Shown: positions 17,575-26,072 of the stretch, piece after piece
Layout: each line of letters begins with the position of its first letter
Numbering within the stretch: position 1 is the stretch's first letter
Assembly (NCBI GenBank): GCA_902496185.1
Contig: CABUZX010000008.1
Coordinates: 1-56,906 of the forward strand
Source: an uncultured Subdoligranulum sp.
Lineage (GTDB): Bacteria > Bacillota > Clostridia > Christensenellales > CAG-314
Reading direction: 5' to 3'
DNA length: 56,906 bases
The notes under the pieces: generated by a model
What the model was told of the DNA's origin: nothing
The model's database searches: none
The model's input: the letters and a program-made list of their open reading frames with translations, nothing else
Translations under genes and position numbers: made by a program

Positions 17575-18311
17575 TAATATCCTCCGTTTAGACGAGATTT
17601 AAGATTTTTAGGAGCCATAAGTTTCCATTTAGAATTAAATTCTATATCTTTATACTCGTCTTGTAAAAAATATTTTATCTGATTGGTTAGTTTGCTTTTA
17701 CACTCTTCAAAAAACGAATCGGTCAGCATAAATTTGTCTTGAAAATGTTCTAATACGTAGCCTGCTTTTTGATAAAGGAATACCGAATCGTAGGCTTTTA
17801 ACGTTTCAAGTAGTTTTGTTTCGTCTAAAACGCGAATTTGGTCAAGCGCATTTAATATTTCGTCAATTCCCCCACCTGCGTCAATATCGTCAAGGCAGTC
17901 AATAACCGTTCGTTCAAGAGACGTTACACGAACTGCAGCAGTTATTATATTCATAATTTGAACGTCGTGCTTAGCGGGTTTACGAACATAGTCAATATCG
18001 TCAAAAGTAAAATCGTTGAATCGCTTTTTACTGCCCACTGTAACGGCATTGAAAACTTGATTAGCTACGCCAAAATATTCAAAGGCAGAATGATAACACA
18101 CGAAAGCATCTTCAGCGATTTTTGTAGCAAGCTCAAACTTTGTCGTAAGCGGATATCCCGACACGTCAACGTGAACGTATAATCCGTTGCGAACTTTAAC
18201 AATTTTTTTAGAACGAACCTGCCCCGCTATCCAATTTTCGTATTGTTTATCATTTATAAAATTGCCTATTACGTCCTTTTTTGTAAACGTATAAGGGATA
18301 AATTTTGCCAT
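17574..18311 (-). CDS. abiEi: AbiEi-type antitoxin and autorepressor
   Basis: A 245-residue antitoxin of the AbiE system. The N-terminal segment with GQVRSKKIVKVRNGLYVHVD is the usual winged-helix entry. ATKIAEDAFVCYHSAFEYFG and VTSLERTVIDCLD are family motifs. AbiEi counters AbiEii without binding it directly and represses the operon through inverted repeats upstream. Two copies of such a repeat are visible (18351-18375 and 18495-18518). Confidence 0.9.
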   Translation of the reverse strand: MAKFIPYTFTKKDVIGNFINDKQYENWIAGQVRSKKIVKVRNGLYVHVDVSGYPLTTKFELATKIAEDAFVCYHSAFEYFGVANQVFNAVTVGSKKRFNDFTFDDIDYVRKPAKHDVQIMNIITAAVRVTSLERTVIDCLDDIDAGGGIDEILNALDQIRVLDETKLLETLKAYDSVFLYQKAGYVLEHFQDKFMLTDSFFEECKSKLTNQIKYFLQDEYKDIEFNSKWKLMAPKNLKSRLNGGY

Positions 18312-18339
18312 TTATATATCCTCATAACTAATTTTAACC

Positions 18340-18368
18340 ATTTTAACATAAAACACTACAAAAGTCAA
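18340..18368 (-). promoter_or_regulatory. abiE promoter
   Basis: TTGACT (18368-18363), 17-base spacer, TAAAAT (18345-18340). It lies 29 bases upstream of abiEi, and the promoter-proximal operator repeat covers its -35 and spacer. Confidence 0.8.
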
Positions 18369-18518
18369 GTGGTTTATGTAGATTTGGTTAATATTTAGTA
18401 ATACTATACCTAATTTACTTGATTTCCGAAGAAAAAACGACGTTTTTAATGCATTTTAGGTATAAAAAATATGGATTTTAACTGTTTTTACGCAAAACAC
18501 TACGTTAAATAAGTGTTT
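18351..18518. repeat. two copies of a palindromic AbiEi operator
   Basis: Copy 1 (18351-18375) and copy 2 (18495-18518) each read AAACACTAC, 7-8 variable bases, then AAGTGGTTT or AAGTGTTT, so each is itself an inverted repeat. Copy 1 overlaps the promoter. Between them lies a third inverted repeat (TATACCTAA 18405-18413 against TTAGGTATA 18456-18464) enclosing an AAAAACG/CGTTTTT pair. Two operator repeats are what is known for AbiEi autoregulation. The stretch 18312-18634 has no other gene. Confidence 0.7.
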
Positions 18519-18584
18519 CGTGTGAGTTTAGTTAAAAAGAAAAGTTGTTGTTATCAAAAGCAAACCCTGTCACTAAAATAGTGC

Positions 18585-18620
18585 AAAAACCGCTAGCATC
18601 TTATAGCCAACGGTTTTTTA
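18585..18620 (-). terminator. terminator of the RNase III-XRE operon
   Basis: AAAAACCG (18585-18592) pairs with CGGTTTTT (18611-18618). T-runs on both strands make it potentially bidirectional. It lies 15 bases past the XRE stop on the minus strand. Confidence 0.7.
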
Positions 18621-18634
18621 ATCATTTCTTATAT

Positions 18635-18826
18635 CTATTTGTCCGAATTCCCAATAATATAATCTACACTAACACCAAAATATCTAGACAACCTTTTTAA
18701 TGTATCGATATCTGGTTCGCGCTCTTGCCTTTCATACCTTGCATAATCATTAGATGAACAGCAAATTGAATCTGCAACTTCTTTTTGTGTAACGCCTTTG
18801 CTTAACCTCAATTCTTTAAGTCTCAT
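18635..18826 (-). CDS. XRE-family helix-turn-helix regulator
   Basis: A 63-residue single-domain regulator with the classical helix-turn-helix LRLSKGVTQKEVADSICCS (about 5-23), then YARYERQEREPDIDTLKRLS and FGVSVDYIIG. The start at 18826 follows GGAGGAG and lies one base after the RNase III stop; an in-frame ATG at 18853 would lie inside that gene. Cotranscription with the RNase III gene suggests it controls that unit. Confidence 0.85.
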   Translation of the reverse strand: MRLKELRLSKGVTQKEVADSICCSSNDYARYERQEREPDIDTLKRLSRYFGVSVDYIIGNSDK

Positions 18827-18827
18827 A

Positions 18828-19814
18828 TTACTCCTCCACACAAAGAATTTCACAAAGCATACTATAAGCTACTAATTTTTTTCCCTGCTTTTTAGAAGAG
18901 TGCTCTCTCCACCAATAAGTTTCTCGACCTTCAACGTGACACTCACAGCGCCAAACAGGATTCCCATTTTCATCATAGGATTCCTTGAAATCATACCAAG
19001 GCTCTCCTATATATCCTTTTTGATATAATTCTTGAAGCTGATTGATTGCTCTATCAATATTTGGCTCGCCTACTTCATCAATCGGCAAAACCAACTCGTT
19101 TTCTTTTTCTAAATATTCATAAGCTTTTTGAGCAGCATCCATTCTCGCATCTCTTTTAGAATACCCATATCCTTCAAATGGTGCTTCATCTTCATATAAC
19201 ATTAAGGAACACTCATAGCCATCTTCATCTTCAACATAATCATAAACAGGTAATTCTCCAAACTTTTTTTGATGCCAAGTTTGGATTAAATCAACATAAT
19301 TTCTTTCGTTTTGAAAACCGTTTTCTAAAAAATATTCAACATCTAACAACTTGTCGACTACATTTTCAATTTCTTCAAAATCCCACCTACTATCAATTGC
19401 AACAGCTCCTATAATAGATTCAAACAAATCTTCTTTCACTGATTCTTGATTTTGCGCATTTTGAGATATATCCCCTTTTCCCATTAAGAGATATTTTTCA
19501 AAACCAAAAAAATCAATACGACTAGATAACATTTTCTTGCAAACAAGTTTTTTCTTAATTTCTGTAAGTTCTCCTTCAGTCTTACTTGACCTATACTTAT
19601 CATTTTGAGTTTTTTCACCAAAGTATTCCGACAACTTTTTCATAACAATAATTTCCAAAGCTTTATCGCCATAAAACTCTAAAACCTCATTATGATACGT
19701 ACCATTGTGTTCTTCCGAATATGATTTTCTTGTAAACGCTTGCCTTAATAATTTAAGCTCAATAAAATCATACTCTAACTGCTCTTGAATAAATTGTAAA
19801 TTTTCGTTGTTCAT
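18828..19814 (-). CDS. accessory RNase III with two dsRNA-binding regions
   Basis: A 328-residue ribonuclease III-like protein, about 100 residues longer than the housekeeping enzyme. The nuclease domain has HNEVLEFYGDKALE (41-54) and KEDLFESIIGA (127-137). E46, D50, D129 and E132 match the metal ligands of the family, so it is likely active. A dsRNA-binding domain follows at about 167-243. A second, divergent one (about 255-326) contains WRCECHVEG and SSKKQGKKLVAYSML. The ATG at 19814 follows AAGGAGG; a TTG three codons upstream is unlikely. It lies in the defence island, preceded by a 200-base structured leader. Confidence 0.85.
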   Translation of the reverse strand: MNNENLQFIQEQLEYDFIELKLLRQAFTRKSYSEEHNGTYHNEVLEFYGDKALEIIVMKKLSEYFGEKTQNDKYRSSKTEGELTEIKKKLVCKKMLSSRIDFFGFEKYLLMGKGDISQNAQNQESVKEDLFESIIGAVAIDSRWDFEEIENVVDKLLDVEYFLENGFQNERNYVDLIQTWHQKKFGELPVYDYVEDEDGYECSLMLYEDEAPFEGYGYSKRDARMDAAQKAYEYLEKENELVLPIDEVGEPNIDRAINQLQELYQKGYIGEPWYDFKESYDENGNPVWRCECHVEGRETYWWREHSSKKQGKKLVAYSMLCEILCVEE

Positions 19815-19841
19815 AAAAAACAACCTCCTTATAGTATTACT

Positions 19842-20023
19842 ACAAGAAGGTATAATAATAGCCCGACAAAGCCCACTACTCCCGTGCGCTTACCTTCGGG
19901 CATCCAAATATTAAAAATGTGTTACATAAATCACTCTCATTTGATAAGAATCACTTGCATAATTCAAAACAAATAAATATTATTTTATGTCCGACCTTTT
20001 TAATTTCAAACACCTTCTTGTGT
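19842..20023 (-). ncRNA. structured leader RNA of the RNase III gene
   Basis: The predicted transcript starts near 20023. Its 5' end (positions 20021-20012, ACAAGAAGGT) is perfectly complementary to 19851-19842 (ACCTTCTTGT), closing a domain of about 180 bases just before the ribosome binding site. Inside, GCCCGA (19901-19896) pairs with UCGGGC (19866-19861), with an inner AAGC/GCUU stem and a G-rich loop; AGUGAUU occurs twice further 5'. No riboswitch class is recognised. It could be an RNase III substrate for autoregulation or a stable RNA. It covers most of the gene-free 19815-20251. Confidence 0.55.
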
Positions 20024-20029
20024 ACCTAT

Positions 20030-20058
20030 ATTTTATCACCTCCCACATTATTAGTCAA
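20030..20058 (-). promoter_or_regulatory. promoter of the leader RNA and RNase III gene
   Basis: TTGACT (20058-20053), 17 bases, TAAAAT (20035-20030). The expected start near 20023 coincides with the 5' base of the long-range stem. Confidence 0.8.
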
Positions 20059-20251
20059 GCAATTATAGTATCCGTTTTGTATCCATTTCGGGTAATTAAG
20101 CTAAAATATAAGAACATAAACCTTACATACTTTTAAAAATGTATCCCTTCAATTTATAAAAGTTCTTTGCCCTTAAATACTATCAATTCTAAGGACAAAG
20201 CAATTACTATAAGATAAAATTTGTAAATGAATTCTACTTAATATTTTACAT

Positions 20252-20803
20252 TTACGTTTCTTCGTCGTCTAAGATTTTATCTTCTTCTAGTTTTAAGGAT
20301 TTTAGCCACTCTTCCTTTTTACGTTGGATTACCTGATAGTTTATACTTCCACGCGGACAACAAGATAATAAAAAGTTAAAATCTTTTAGTTTGTTGCGAA
20401 TCTTGTCATTGGGGTCTTCAACTATAATCTTTGGTCTACGATACGCGTTATATAATGTTATAAAGCACTTCCAACTGTACGCCATCAAGTTTTGTTTTGC
20501 GGCACGTTTGCAATACCTACGCCAACATAACCTTATAGACGATTGATGCTTACACATTTGAAATTCTTCCCACTCAAAATCGGGAATTAGATACCCTTCC
20601 CCTGCTTTCGCCCTTTCAGGGAATAATAAAGAAGAAATTTCTTCTTCACTCATATCATTTAACGCATGAATTTCAATCCCTAACGCCTTTATCCTTTTTA
20701 GAACAGTCCATACAGTCGTGCGAGAACAAGTGCATAGCGTTGCAATTTGGCTATTATTGTTGCCTTTTTGGTAGTATTCAATGATTAATTTGTATTTTGA
20801 CAT
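20252..20803 (-). CDS. IS21 IstA-like N-terminal fragment or domesticated HTH protein
   Basis: 183 residues. The first 130 resemble the DNA-binding half of IS21-family transposases: an HTH in YYQKGNNNSQIATLCTCSRTT, then LLFPERAKAGEGY and an LCWRRYCKRAAKQ-type second helical region. The expected catalytic DDE core does not follow; after about residue 130 the sequence ends in an unrelated charged tail, and no istB is present. The frame is intact with a good AGGAGA before ATG. It is either a remnant or a stand-alone regulator. A weak stem (about 20167-20205) lies downstream. Confidence 0.55.
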   Translation of the reverse strand: MSKYKLIIEYYQKGNNNSQIATLCTCSRTTVWTVLKRIKALGIEIHALNDMSEEEISSLLFPERAKAGEGYLIPDFEWEEFQMCKHQSSIRLCWRRYCKRAAKQNLMAYSWKCFITLYNAYRRPKIIVEDPNDKIRNKLKDFNFLLSCCPRGSINYQVIQRKKEEWLKSLKLEEDKILDDEET

Positions 20804-20921
20804 AGTTTTCTCCTATTTTATCGCCCTTTTTTACCCATAGCGATAGATACAGAAAAGTGTTCAATTTGAGGAACCACCCCGTTTTTTTGACCGATTTTTG
20901 ACCTAACAAGAGATTTTTAAG

Positions 20922-20959
20922 AGAAAAAAAGTAGTCACTCTCTTGAAAGAATGACTACT
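20922..20959 (-). terminator. ppdK terminator
   Basis: AGTAGTCA (20930-20937) pairs with TGACTACT (20952-20959). On the minus strand the hairpin is followed by T7. It marks the end of core chromosome next to the inserted element. Confidence 0.85.
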
Positions 20960-21014
20960 AAAACCTTATTTTTTAATTAAAAATTGAATTTTTACCGCTT
21001 TTTGGCGCTAATCC

Positions 21015-23657
21015 TTAGCCCCTAGGATTACGGATATTAGCTTGTGCTGCAGCCAAGCGAGCAATAGGCACGCGGTAAGGCGAGCAAGAAACGTAATCAA
21101 GACCTATTTTGTGGCAAAATTCTACCGAACTCGGGTCACCGCCGTGTTCTCCGCAGATACCTATATGAATGTCTTTGCGTGACTCCTTGCCGAGTTTAAC
21201 GGACATATCCAACAATTTACCCACGCCCGTTACGTCAAGCCTTACAAACGGATCAGCTTCGTAAATCTTGCTACTATAATAAGACGGCAAGAACTTACCC
21301 GCATCGTCTCTTGAGAAACCAAAAGTCATTTGAGTAAGGTCGTTTGTACCAAAGCAGAAAAATTCAGCTTCCGTTGCTATTTCGTCAGCCGTAAGCGCCG
21401 CTCTCGGAATTTCAATCATTGTACCAACTTCATACTTAAGTTTAACGTCAGACTTTGCGATAATTTCGTTAGCAGTCTTTACTACGATATCTTTGATAAA
21501 TTTAAATTCCTTTATTTCGCCAATCAACGGAATCATAATTTCCGGTACGAGATTCCAGTTTTTGTGTCTTTGTTGTACTGCAATACCCGCTTTGATAATA
21601 GCTCTGGTTTGCATTACTGCAATTTCGGGATAAGTAACCGTCAAACGGCAACCACGGTGCCCCATCATCGGGTTAAATTCGTGCAGGTCAGAAATAATTT
21701 GCTTGATTTGCGCAACTGTTTTGCCTTGAGATTTTGCTAATACTTCAATATCGGCTTCTTCCGTAGGAACAAATTCGTGAAGTGGCGGATCAAGAAAACG
21801 GATTGTTACGGGATAACCGCCCAACGCTTCAAACAAACCTTCAAAGTCTGCTTGTTGCATAGGTTCGATTTTTGCAAGAGCAACTTCGCGTTCTTCCTTG
21901 GTGTCGGAACAAATCATTTCTCTAAACGCGCCTATTCTATCTGCTTCAAAGAACATATGCTCGGTACGGCAAAGACCGATACCTTGCGCGCCGAAAGAAA
22001 CTGCTTGTTGAGCATCTTTAGGAGTGTCGGCGTTTGTTCTTACCTTGAGAGCCTTGTATTTGTCAGCCAAATCCATAATTCTACCAAAATAACCGCTGTT
22101 GGGATCAGCAGGTACGGTTTTTACTATACGGTCGTAAATCAAACCGGTAGAACCGTCAAGAGAAATTTCACTACCTTCTGTATAAACCTTACCCTTAAGG
22201 GTGAAACGCTTGTTTTCTTCGTCCATTTTGATATCACCGCAACCGGATACGCAACAAGTACCCATACCGCGAGCAACAACTGCCGCGTGAGATGTTTGTC
22301 CACCGCGAACGGTTAAAATACCTTGAGCGTATTTCATACCTTCGATATCTTCGGGAGAAGTTTCCAAACGAACTAAAACGACTTTTTTGCCTTTTTTGCC
22401 TTCAATAACGGCGTCTTCAGCAGTAAATACTACGGTACCAGCTGCTGCTCCCGGAGAAGCTGCTATACCTTTGCCGACAACGTTATTTTTGTCTGCTTGT
22501 TTAAGGTCGTTTACGTCAAATTGTGGGTGCAACAACATATCCAAAGATTTTGCGTCTATTTGCATCAATGCTTCCTTTTCGGAAATCATACCTTCATCAA
22601 TCAAATCACAAGCAATTTTAATAGCCGCTGCTGCTGTTCTCTTACCGTTTCTCGTTTGCAACATAAAAAGTTTTTTGTCCTCAATAGTAAACTCCATATC
22701 TTGCATATCACGATAGTGGTTTTCTAAAGTATTGCATATACCGAGGAATTGTTCGTAAACTTCCGGCAAAATTTCCTTCATTTTTTCGATAGGCATCGGT
22801 GTACGTACGCCGGCGACGACGTCTTCGCCTTGAGCGTTCATCAAAAACTCACCCATCAAGCCCTTTTCGCCCGTTGCGGGATTGCGCGTAAAGGCAACGC
22901 CCGTACCGGACGTATCGCCAAGATTACCAAACGCCATCATTTGTACGTTGACCGCAGTACCCCAAGAATAAGGTATATCGTGATCCATACGATAAATATT
23001 TGCGCGGGGGTTGTCCCACGAACGGAAAACTGCCGTAACGGCGGCAAAAAGTTGTTCCTTCGGGTCTGACGGAAAATCCGTACCAAGTTGTTTTTTATAT
23101 TCTGCCTTAAATTGATTTGCAAGTTGTTTAAGGTCGTCCGCCGTCAAATCAAGGTCTTGTTGAACACCCTTTTGCTCCTTCATTTCGTCGATAAGTTTTT
23201 CAAAATATTTTTTACCTACTTCCATAACGACGTCGGAAAACATTTGAATAAATCTTCTATAGCAGTCCCAAGCCCAACGCGGATTGTTTGACTTGCGAGC
23301 CATAACTTCTACTACTTCCTCATTGAGACCAAGATTCAAAATAGTATCCATCATACCGGGCATAGATGCGCGCGCGCCGGAACGTACGGAAACTAACAAT
23401 GGATTTTCCTTATCGCCGAACTTTTTGCCGGTAACTTCTTCAAGCTTGTCAATATACTCAAGGATTTGCGCCTTGATTTCGTCGCTGATGCGCTTGCCGT
23501 CGTCGTAATACTTTGTGCAGGCTTCGGTAGAAATAGTAAAGCCGTACGGCACGGGCAAACCGAGATTGTACATTTCTGCAAGGTTTGCGCCCTTTCCGCC
23601 AAGCAATTCTTTCATTTTGCCGTTGCCTTCGCTAAACATATAAACATATTTTGTCAC
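21015..23657 (-). CDS. ppdK: pyruvate, phosphate dikinase
   Basis: An 880-residue cytosolic enzyme interconverting pyruvate, ATP and phosphate with phosphoenolpyruvate, AMP and pyrophosphate; in anaerobes it often runs toward ATP formation in glycolysis. The nucleotide-binding domain begins with LLGGKGANLAEM. The swivelling phosphohistidine is H457 in GGQTSHAAVVARGMG. The C-terminal barrel has GLCRTEHMF, GTMIEIPRAA and the active-site ICGEHGG. Length and motifs are complete. It appears to be a single gene with its own terminator. Confidence 0.97.
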   Translation of the reverse strand: MTKYVYMFSEGNGKMKELLGGKGANLAEMYNLGLPVPYGFTISTEACTKYYDDGKRISDEIKAQILEYIDKLEEVTGKKFGDKENPLLVSVRSGARASMPGMMDTILNLGLNEEVVEVMARKSNNPRWAWDCYRRFIQMFSDVVMEVGKKYFEKLIDEMKEQKGVQQDLDLTADDLKQLANQFKAEYKKQLGTDFPSDPKEQLFAAVTAVFRSWDNPRANIYRMDHDIPYSWGTAVNVQMMAFGNLGDTSGTGVAFTRNPATGEKGLMGEFLMNAQGEDVVAGVRTPMPIEKMKEILPEVYEQFLGICNTLENHYRDMQDMEFTIEDKKLFMLQTRNGKRTAAAAIKIACDLIDEGMISEKEALMQIDAKSLDMLLHPQFDVNDLKQADKNNVVGKGIAASPGAAAGTVVFTAEDAVIEGKKGKKVVLVRLETSPEDIEGMKYAQGILTVRGGQTSHAAVVARGMGTCCVSGCGDIKMDEENKRFTLKGKVYTEGSEISLDGSTGLIYDRIVKTVPADPNSGYFGRIMDLADKYKALKVRTNADTPKDAQQAVSFGAQGIGLCRTEHMFFEADRIGAFREMICSDTKEEREVALAKIEPMQQADFEGLFEALGGYPVTIRFLDPPLHEFVPTEEADIEVLAKSQGKTVAQIKQIISDLHEFNPMMGHRGCRLTVTYPEIAVMQTRAIIKAGIAVQQRHKNWNLVPEIMIPLIGEIKEFKFIKDIVVKTANEIIAKSDVKLKYEVGTMIEIPRAALTADEIATEAEFFCFGTNDLTQMTFGFSRDDAGKFLPSYYSSKIYEADPFVRLDVTGVGKLLDMSVKLGKESRKDIHIGICGEHGGDPSSVEFCHKIGLDYVSCSPYRVPIARLAAAQANIRNPRG

Positions 23658-23731
23658 TTTTAAATCCTCCCAAAATACAATTTCTATATCTAAAGTATTT
23701 TAACAAAAAAATTAAAATTTGCCAACAAAAT

Positions 23732-23763
23732 AAACGCACTAAATAAAAAAATTTAGCGCGTTT
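23732..23763 (-). terminator. terminator of the recO operon
   Basis: A 13-bp stem with one mismatch (23732-23744 against 23751-23763) and a 6-base loop, followed on the minus strand by a T-rich stretch. It lies 45 bases past recO. Confidence 0.7.
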
Positions 23764-23807
23764 ATAATTAAAAACTTATTTTTTTATTATTTTTGTTAAA
23801 AAACCCC

Positions 23808-24521
23808 TCAAAACAAAAATTTGATACTGTTGAGTTTTTTCAAAAACGTTTCTATGTATTTTGCGAGCGCTCGCAACATTCCGTCGCAACGGTTGTCGTA
23901 CTTCAACACGCCGAGTCGCTCGTAGGGGGTTTCGTCAATCATCTTAAAGCAACTCGTTTCCGCAGGCGAAAGCTTATATACGGACAACCCCACGCAATCC
24001 TGACACACCATTCCACCATCCGTCAAGTCCAACGACAAGCAGGAAAAAGTCTTGTTCCCACAAGCGGTACAAAGGTCAAAAGACAAGCCGAACCCCGCGT
24101 ATTTTAAACCTTCCAATAAAAATTTAACTAATATAAGCTTTGGCGAAATTTCCGTCAAACGTTTAAGGCTGTTTAAAAGCGCCAAAAACAAGTTTACGTT
24201 AGGTTGATTGTCCTCCGTTGCCACGACGCAAAATTCTAACATCACCGAAGCGCAATAATAAGCGTCTACGTCCTTTGAAATCTTGCTAAACCCCTCTATT
24301 TCCAAACAGTTTGCAACGGTATATCTACCGCCCTTTTCCACTATTTCGTATTCGCCGAAACAAAAGGGCTGAGCGCAAAATTTAAGTTTTGCGTTGGCTT
24401 TTTTTACGCCCCTGATAAGCGCGCTAAACTTGCCGTTTTCTGCGCCGAAAAGCAACAACATCTTGTCGTTATCCTTATAATCGACAGCTTTAAGGCAAAT
24501 TGCTTTAACGCTGTGTGTCAT
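23808..24521 (-). CDS. recO: DNA repair protein RecO
   Basis: 237 residues. RecO loads RecA with RecR at gaps. The N-terminal OB-fold opens with VKAICLKAVDYKDNDKML. A zinc-binding CTACG...CQDC pair is at about 151-190, as in other Firmicutes RecO. The start is preceded by GGAGGGAG and lies 17 bases inside the end of yqzL. Confidence 0.93.
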   Translation of the reverse strand: MTHSVKAICLKAVDYKDNDKMLLLFGAENGKFSALIRGVKKANAKLKFCAQPFCFGEYEIVEKGGRYTVANCLEIEGFSKISKDVDAYYCASVMLEFCVVATEDNQPNVNLFLALLNSLKRLTEISPKLILVKFLLEGLKYAGFGLSFDLCTACGNKTFSCLSLDLTDGGMVCQDCVGLSVYKLSPAETSCFKMIDETPYERLGVLKYDNRCDGMLRALAKYIETFLKKLNSIKFLF

Positions 24522-24612
24522 CTTCTCCCTCCGAAAGTCTTTTGTACAAACTGTAATAACTCAATTTTCCCGTATTTTTAAACAACTGCCAAGCAAGGTC
24601 TTTTTCCTTCAT
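24505..24612 (-). CDS. yqzL: YqzL-family small protein
   Basis: A 35-residue protein: MKEKDLAWQLFKNTGKLSYY, then LYKRLSEGEDD. It matches the YqzL family, whose gene sits between era and recO in Bacillus and clostridia. Its role is unknown. It overlaps recO by 17 bases, which suggests coupled translation. Confidence 0.8.
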   Translation of the reverse strand: MKEKDLAWQLFKNTGKLSYYSLYKRLSEGEDDTQR

Positions 24613-24691
24613 AATTTTGCTCCCATAAGTAAAGTTTGTACTTCAAAGAGAGCTAATATACTCAAAAAAAGGCTACTTAAACAGCAAAAAA

Positions 24692-25597
24692 TCAGTTTAT
24701 TTCCGACTTATCATAACCTATTTCGTTGAGTATGCGCTGGTCGTTTCGCCAATCCTCTTTAACGCGTACCCACAAGTCAAGCCTTACGCGGGAATCCAAG
24801 ATTTTTTGAATACTCTCACGGGAAGCAATACCGATTTTTTTAATCATTTGCCCCTGTTTGCCAAGCACGATGGCTTTGTGCGAGGCTTTTTCCACTATTA
24901 TATTAGCGTCAATCTCCCAACGCTGTCCGTCGTTGTCGTATTCCATTTTATTGAGTTGAATACCTACGCCGTGCGGAACTTCCTCTTCCAAAAGTAACAA
25001 GGTTTTTTCTCTAATTGATTCGCATACCAAAAAGCGTTGAGACTTGTCCGTAACGTAGTCCTCGTCAAAATACATTTTGTCGTCTTTTAAATAAGCCTTA
25101 AGATGCTCTTTCAACTCTTTTACGCCTTTGTTTTTGCGCGCTGAAACGGCAAAAATCTCCTTAATGCTCGTATAAGGATTGAGTTTTGCTAATTCTGCCA
25201 TTATTTTTTCCGGTTGAGAAATATCCGTTTTTGTAACAGCCACCACCAAGGGCGCCGAAATTTTGCCGTACTTGTCTACAAGCTGAAAATCCGCGTCCTT
25301 TATACCGTTGTGCCCGTCAATAACCAAAAGAATACAATCCACGTCTACGACGGCGTGATCTATACTTTTAAGCATAAAGTCACCCAAACGCGTTTTTGGC
25401 TTGAGCGCGCCCGGAGTATCGACGAAAATCATCTGACAATCTTCTTCCGTCCATATCCCCAAAATATTTTCCCTCGTGGTTTGCGGTTTTGGGCTGACAA
25501 TGCTTATTTTTTGTCCTACTAATGAATTGACAAGCGTTGACTTGCCTGCGTTTGCTCTACCTACTACCGCAATAAATCCCGATTTAAACTGTTTCAT
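24692..25597 (-). CDS. era: GTPase Era
   Basis: A 301-residue GTPase needed for 30S subunit assembly; it binds the 3' end of 16S rRNA. G1 is GRANAGKST (13-21), G3 is DTPG, G4 is TKTD, and the C-terminal KH domain contains IVLGKQGQMIKKIG. It is next to ybeY, a 16S rRNA maturation nuclease, with one base between them. Confidence 0.97.
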   Translation of the reverse strand: MKQFKSGFIAVVGRANAGKSTLVNSLVGQKISIVSPKPQTTRENILGIWTEEDCQMIFVDTPGALKPKTRLGDFMLKSIDHAVVDVDCILLVIDGHNGIKDADFQLVDKYGKISAPLVVAVTKTDISQPEKIMAELAKLNPYTSIKEIFAVSARKNKGVKELKEHLKAYLKDDKMYFDEDYVTDKSQRFLVCESIREKTLLLLEEEVPHGVGIQLNKMEYDNDGQRWEIDANIIVEKASHKAIVLGKQGQMIKKIGIASRESIQKILDSRVRLDLWVRVKEDWRNDQRILNEIGYDKSEIN

Positions 25598-25598
25598 A

Positions 25599-26072
25599 CT
25601 ACCTCTTTATGTTTAAAGATTGCAAAATTGACTCTGCAATCGCTTGCATTTGTTGCTCTTCCTCTACGGACGTATGATCAAATCCACATAAATGCAAAAA
25701 TCCGTGCAAAGCCAAAAAAGCAACTTCGCGCTTAAAACCGTGTCCAAATGAAACCGCTTGCTCTTTTGCCCTTTTGGGGCAAATCAAAACGTCCCCTAAC
25801 AAAAAGTTACCCGTATATGGGTTTTTGTCCGATACCAAAGAATCGTCTATCGCTTCAAAAGGTTTTAAATCCGCCGATGGAAAACTCAAAACGTCAGTAA
25901 CAGAATCAACGCCACGGTGTTGATTGTTGAGAGATTTTATTTCTTCCTCGGACAAAAAAGACACTGACAACTCCACGTTTGTCGGCTGTTTAAGTGTTTT
26001 TTGAGCGCAATTTAAAACTTTTTTTATCGTGCAGCGGCTTAAAAAACCTACTTTTAAAAAATTTATTTTCAT
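25599..26072 (-). CDS. ybeY: rRNA maturation endoribonuclease YbeY
   Basis: A 157-residue zinc-dependent nuclease for 16S rRNA 3' maturation and ribosome quality control. The metal site HGFLHLCGFDH (about 126-136) is intact. DVLSFP and GDVLICP are further family motifs. It overlaps the upstream pgpH by four bases. Confidence 0.95.
   Translation of the reverse strand: MKINFLKVGFLSRCTIKKVLNCAQKTLKQPTNVELSVSFLSEEEIKSLNNQHRGVDSVTDVLSFPSADLKPFEAIDDSLVSDKNPYTGNFLLGDVLICPKRAKEQAVSFGHGFKREVAFLALHGFLHLCGFDHTSVEEEQQMQAIAESILQSLNIKR

Noticed and set aside
19842..20023. Retron-like non-coding RNA with terminal inverted repeats
   Set aside because: No reverse transcriptase is encoded nearby; the downstream gene is an RNase III, so it is listed only as a structured leader.
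20860..20900. Possible IS21-type terminal sequence next to the ppdK terminator
   Set aside because: Its orientation does not fit the adjacent istA-like fragment and no second end was found.
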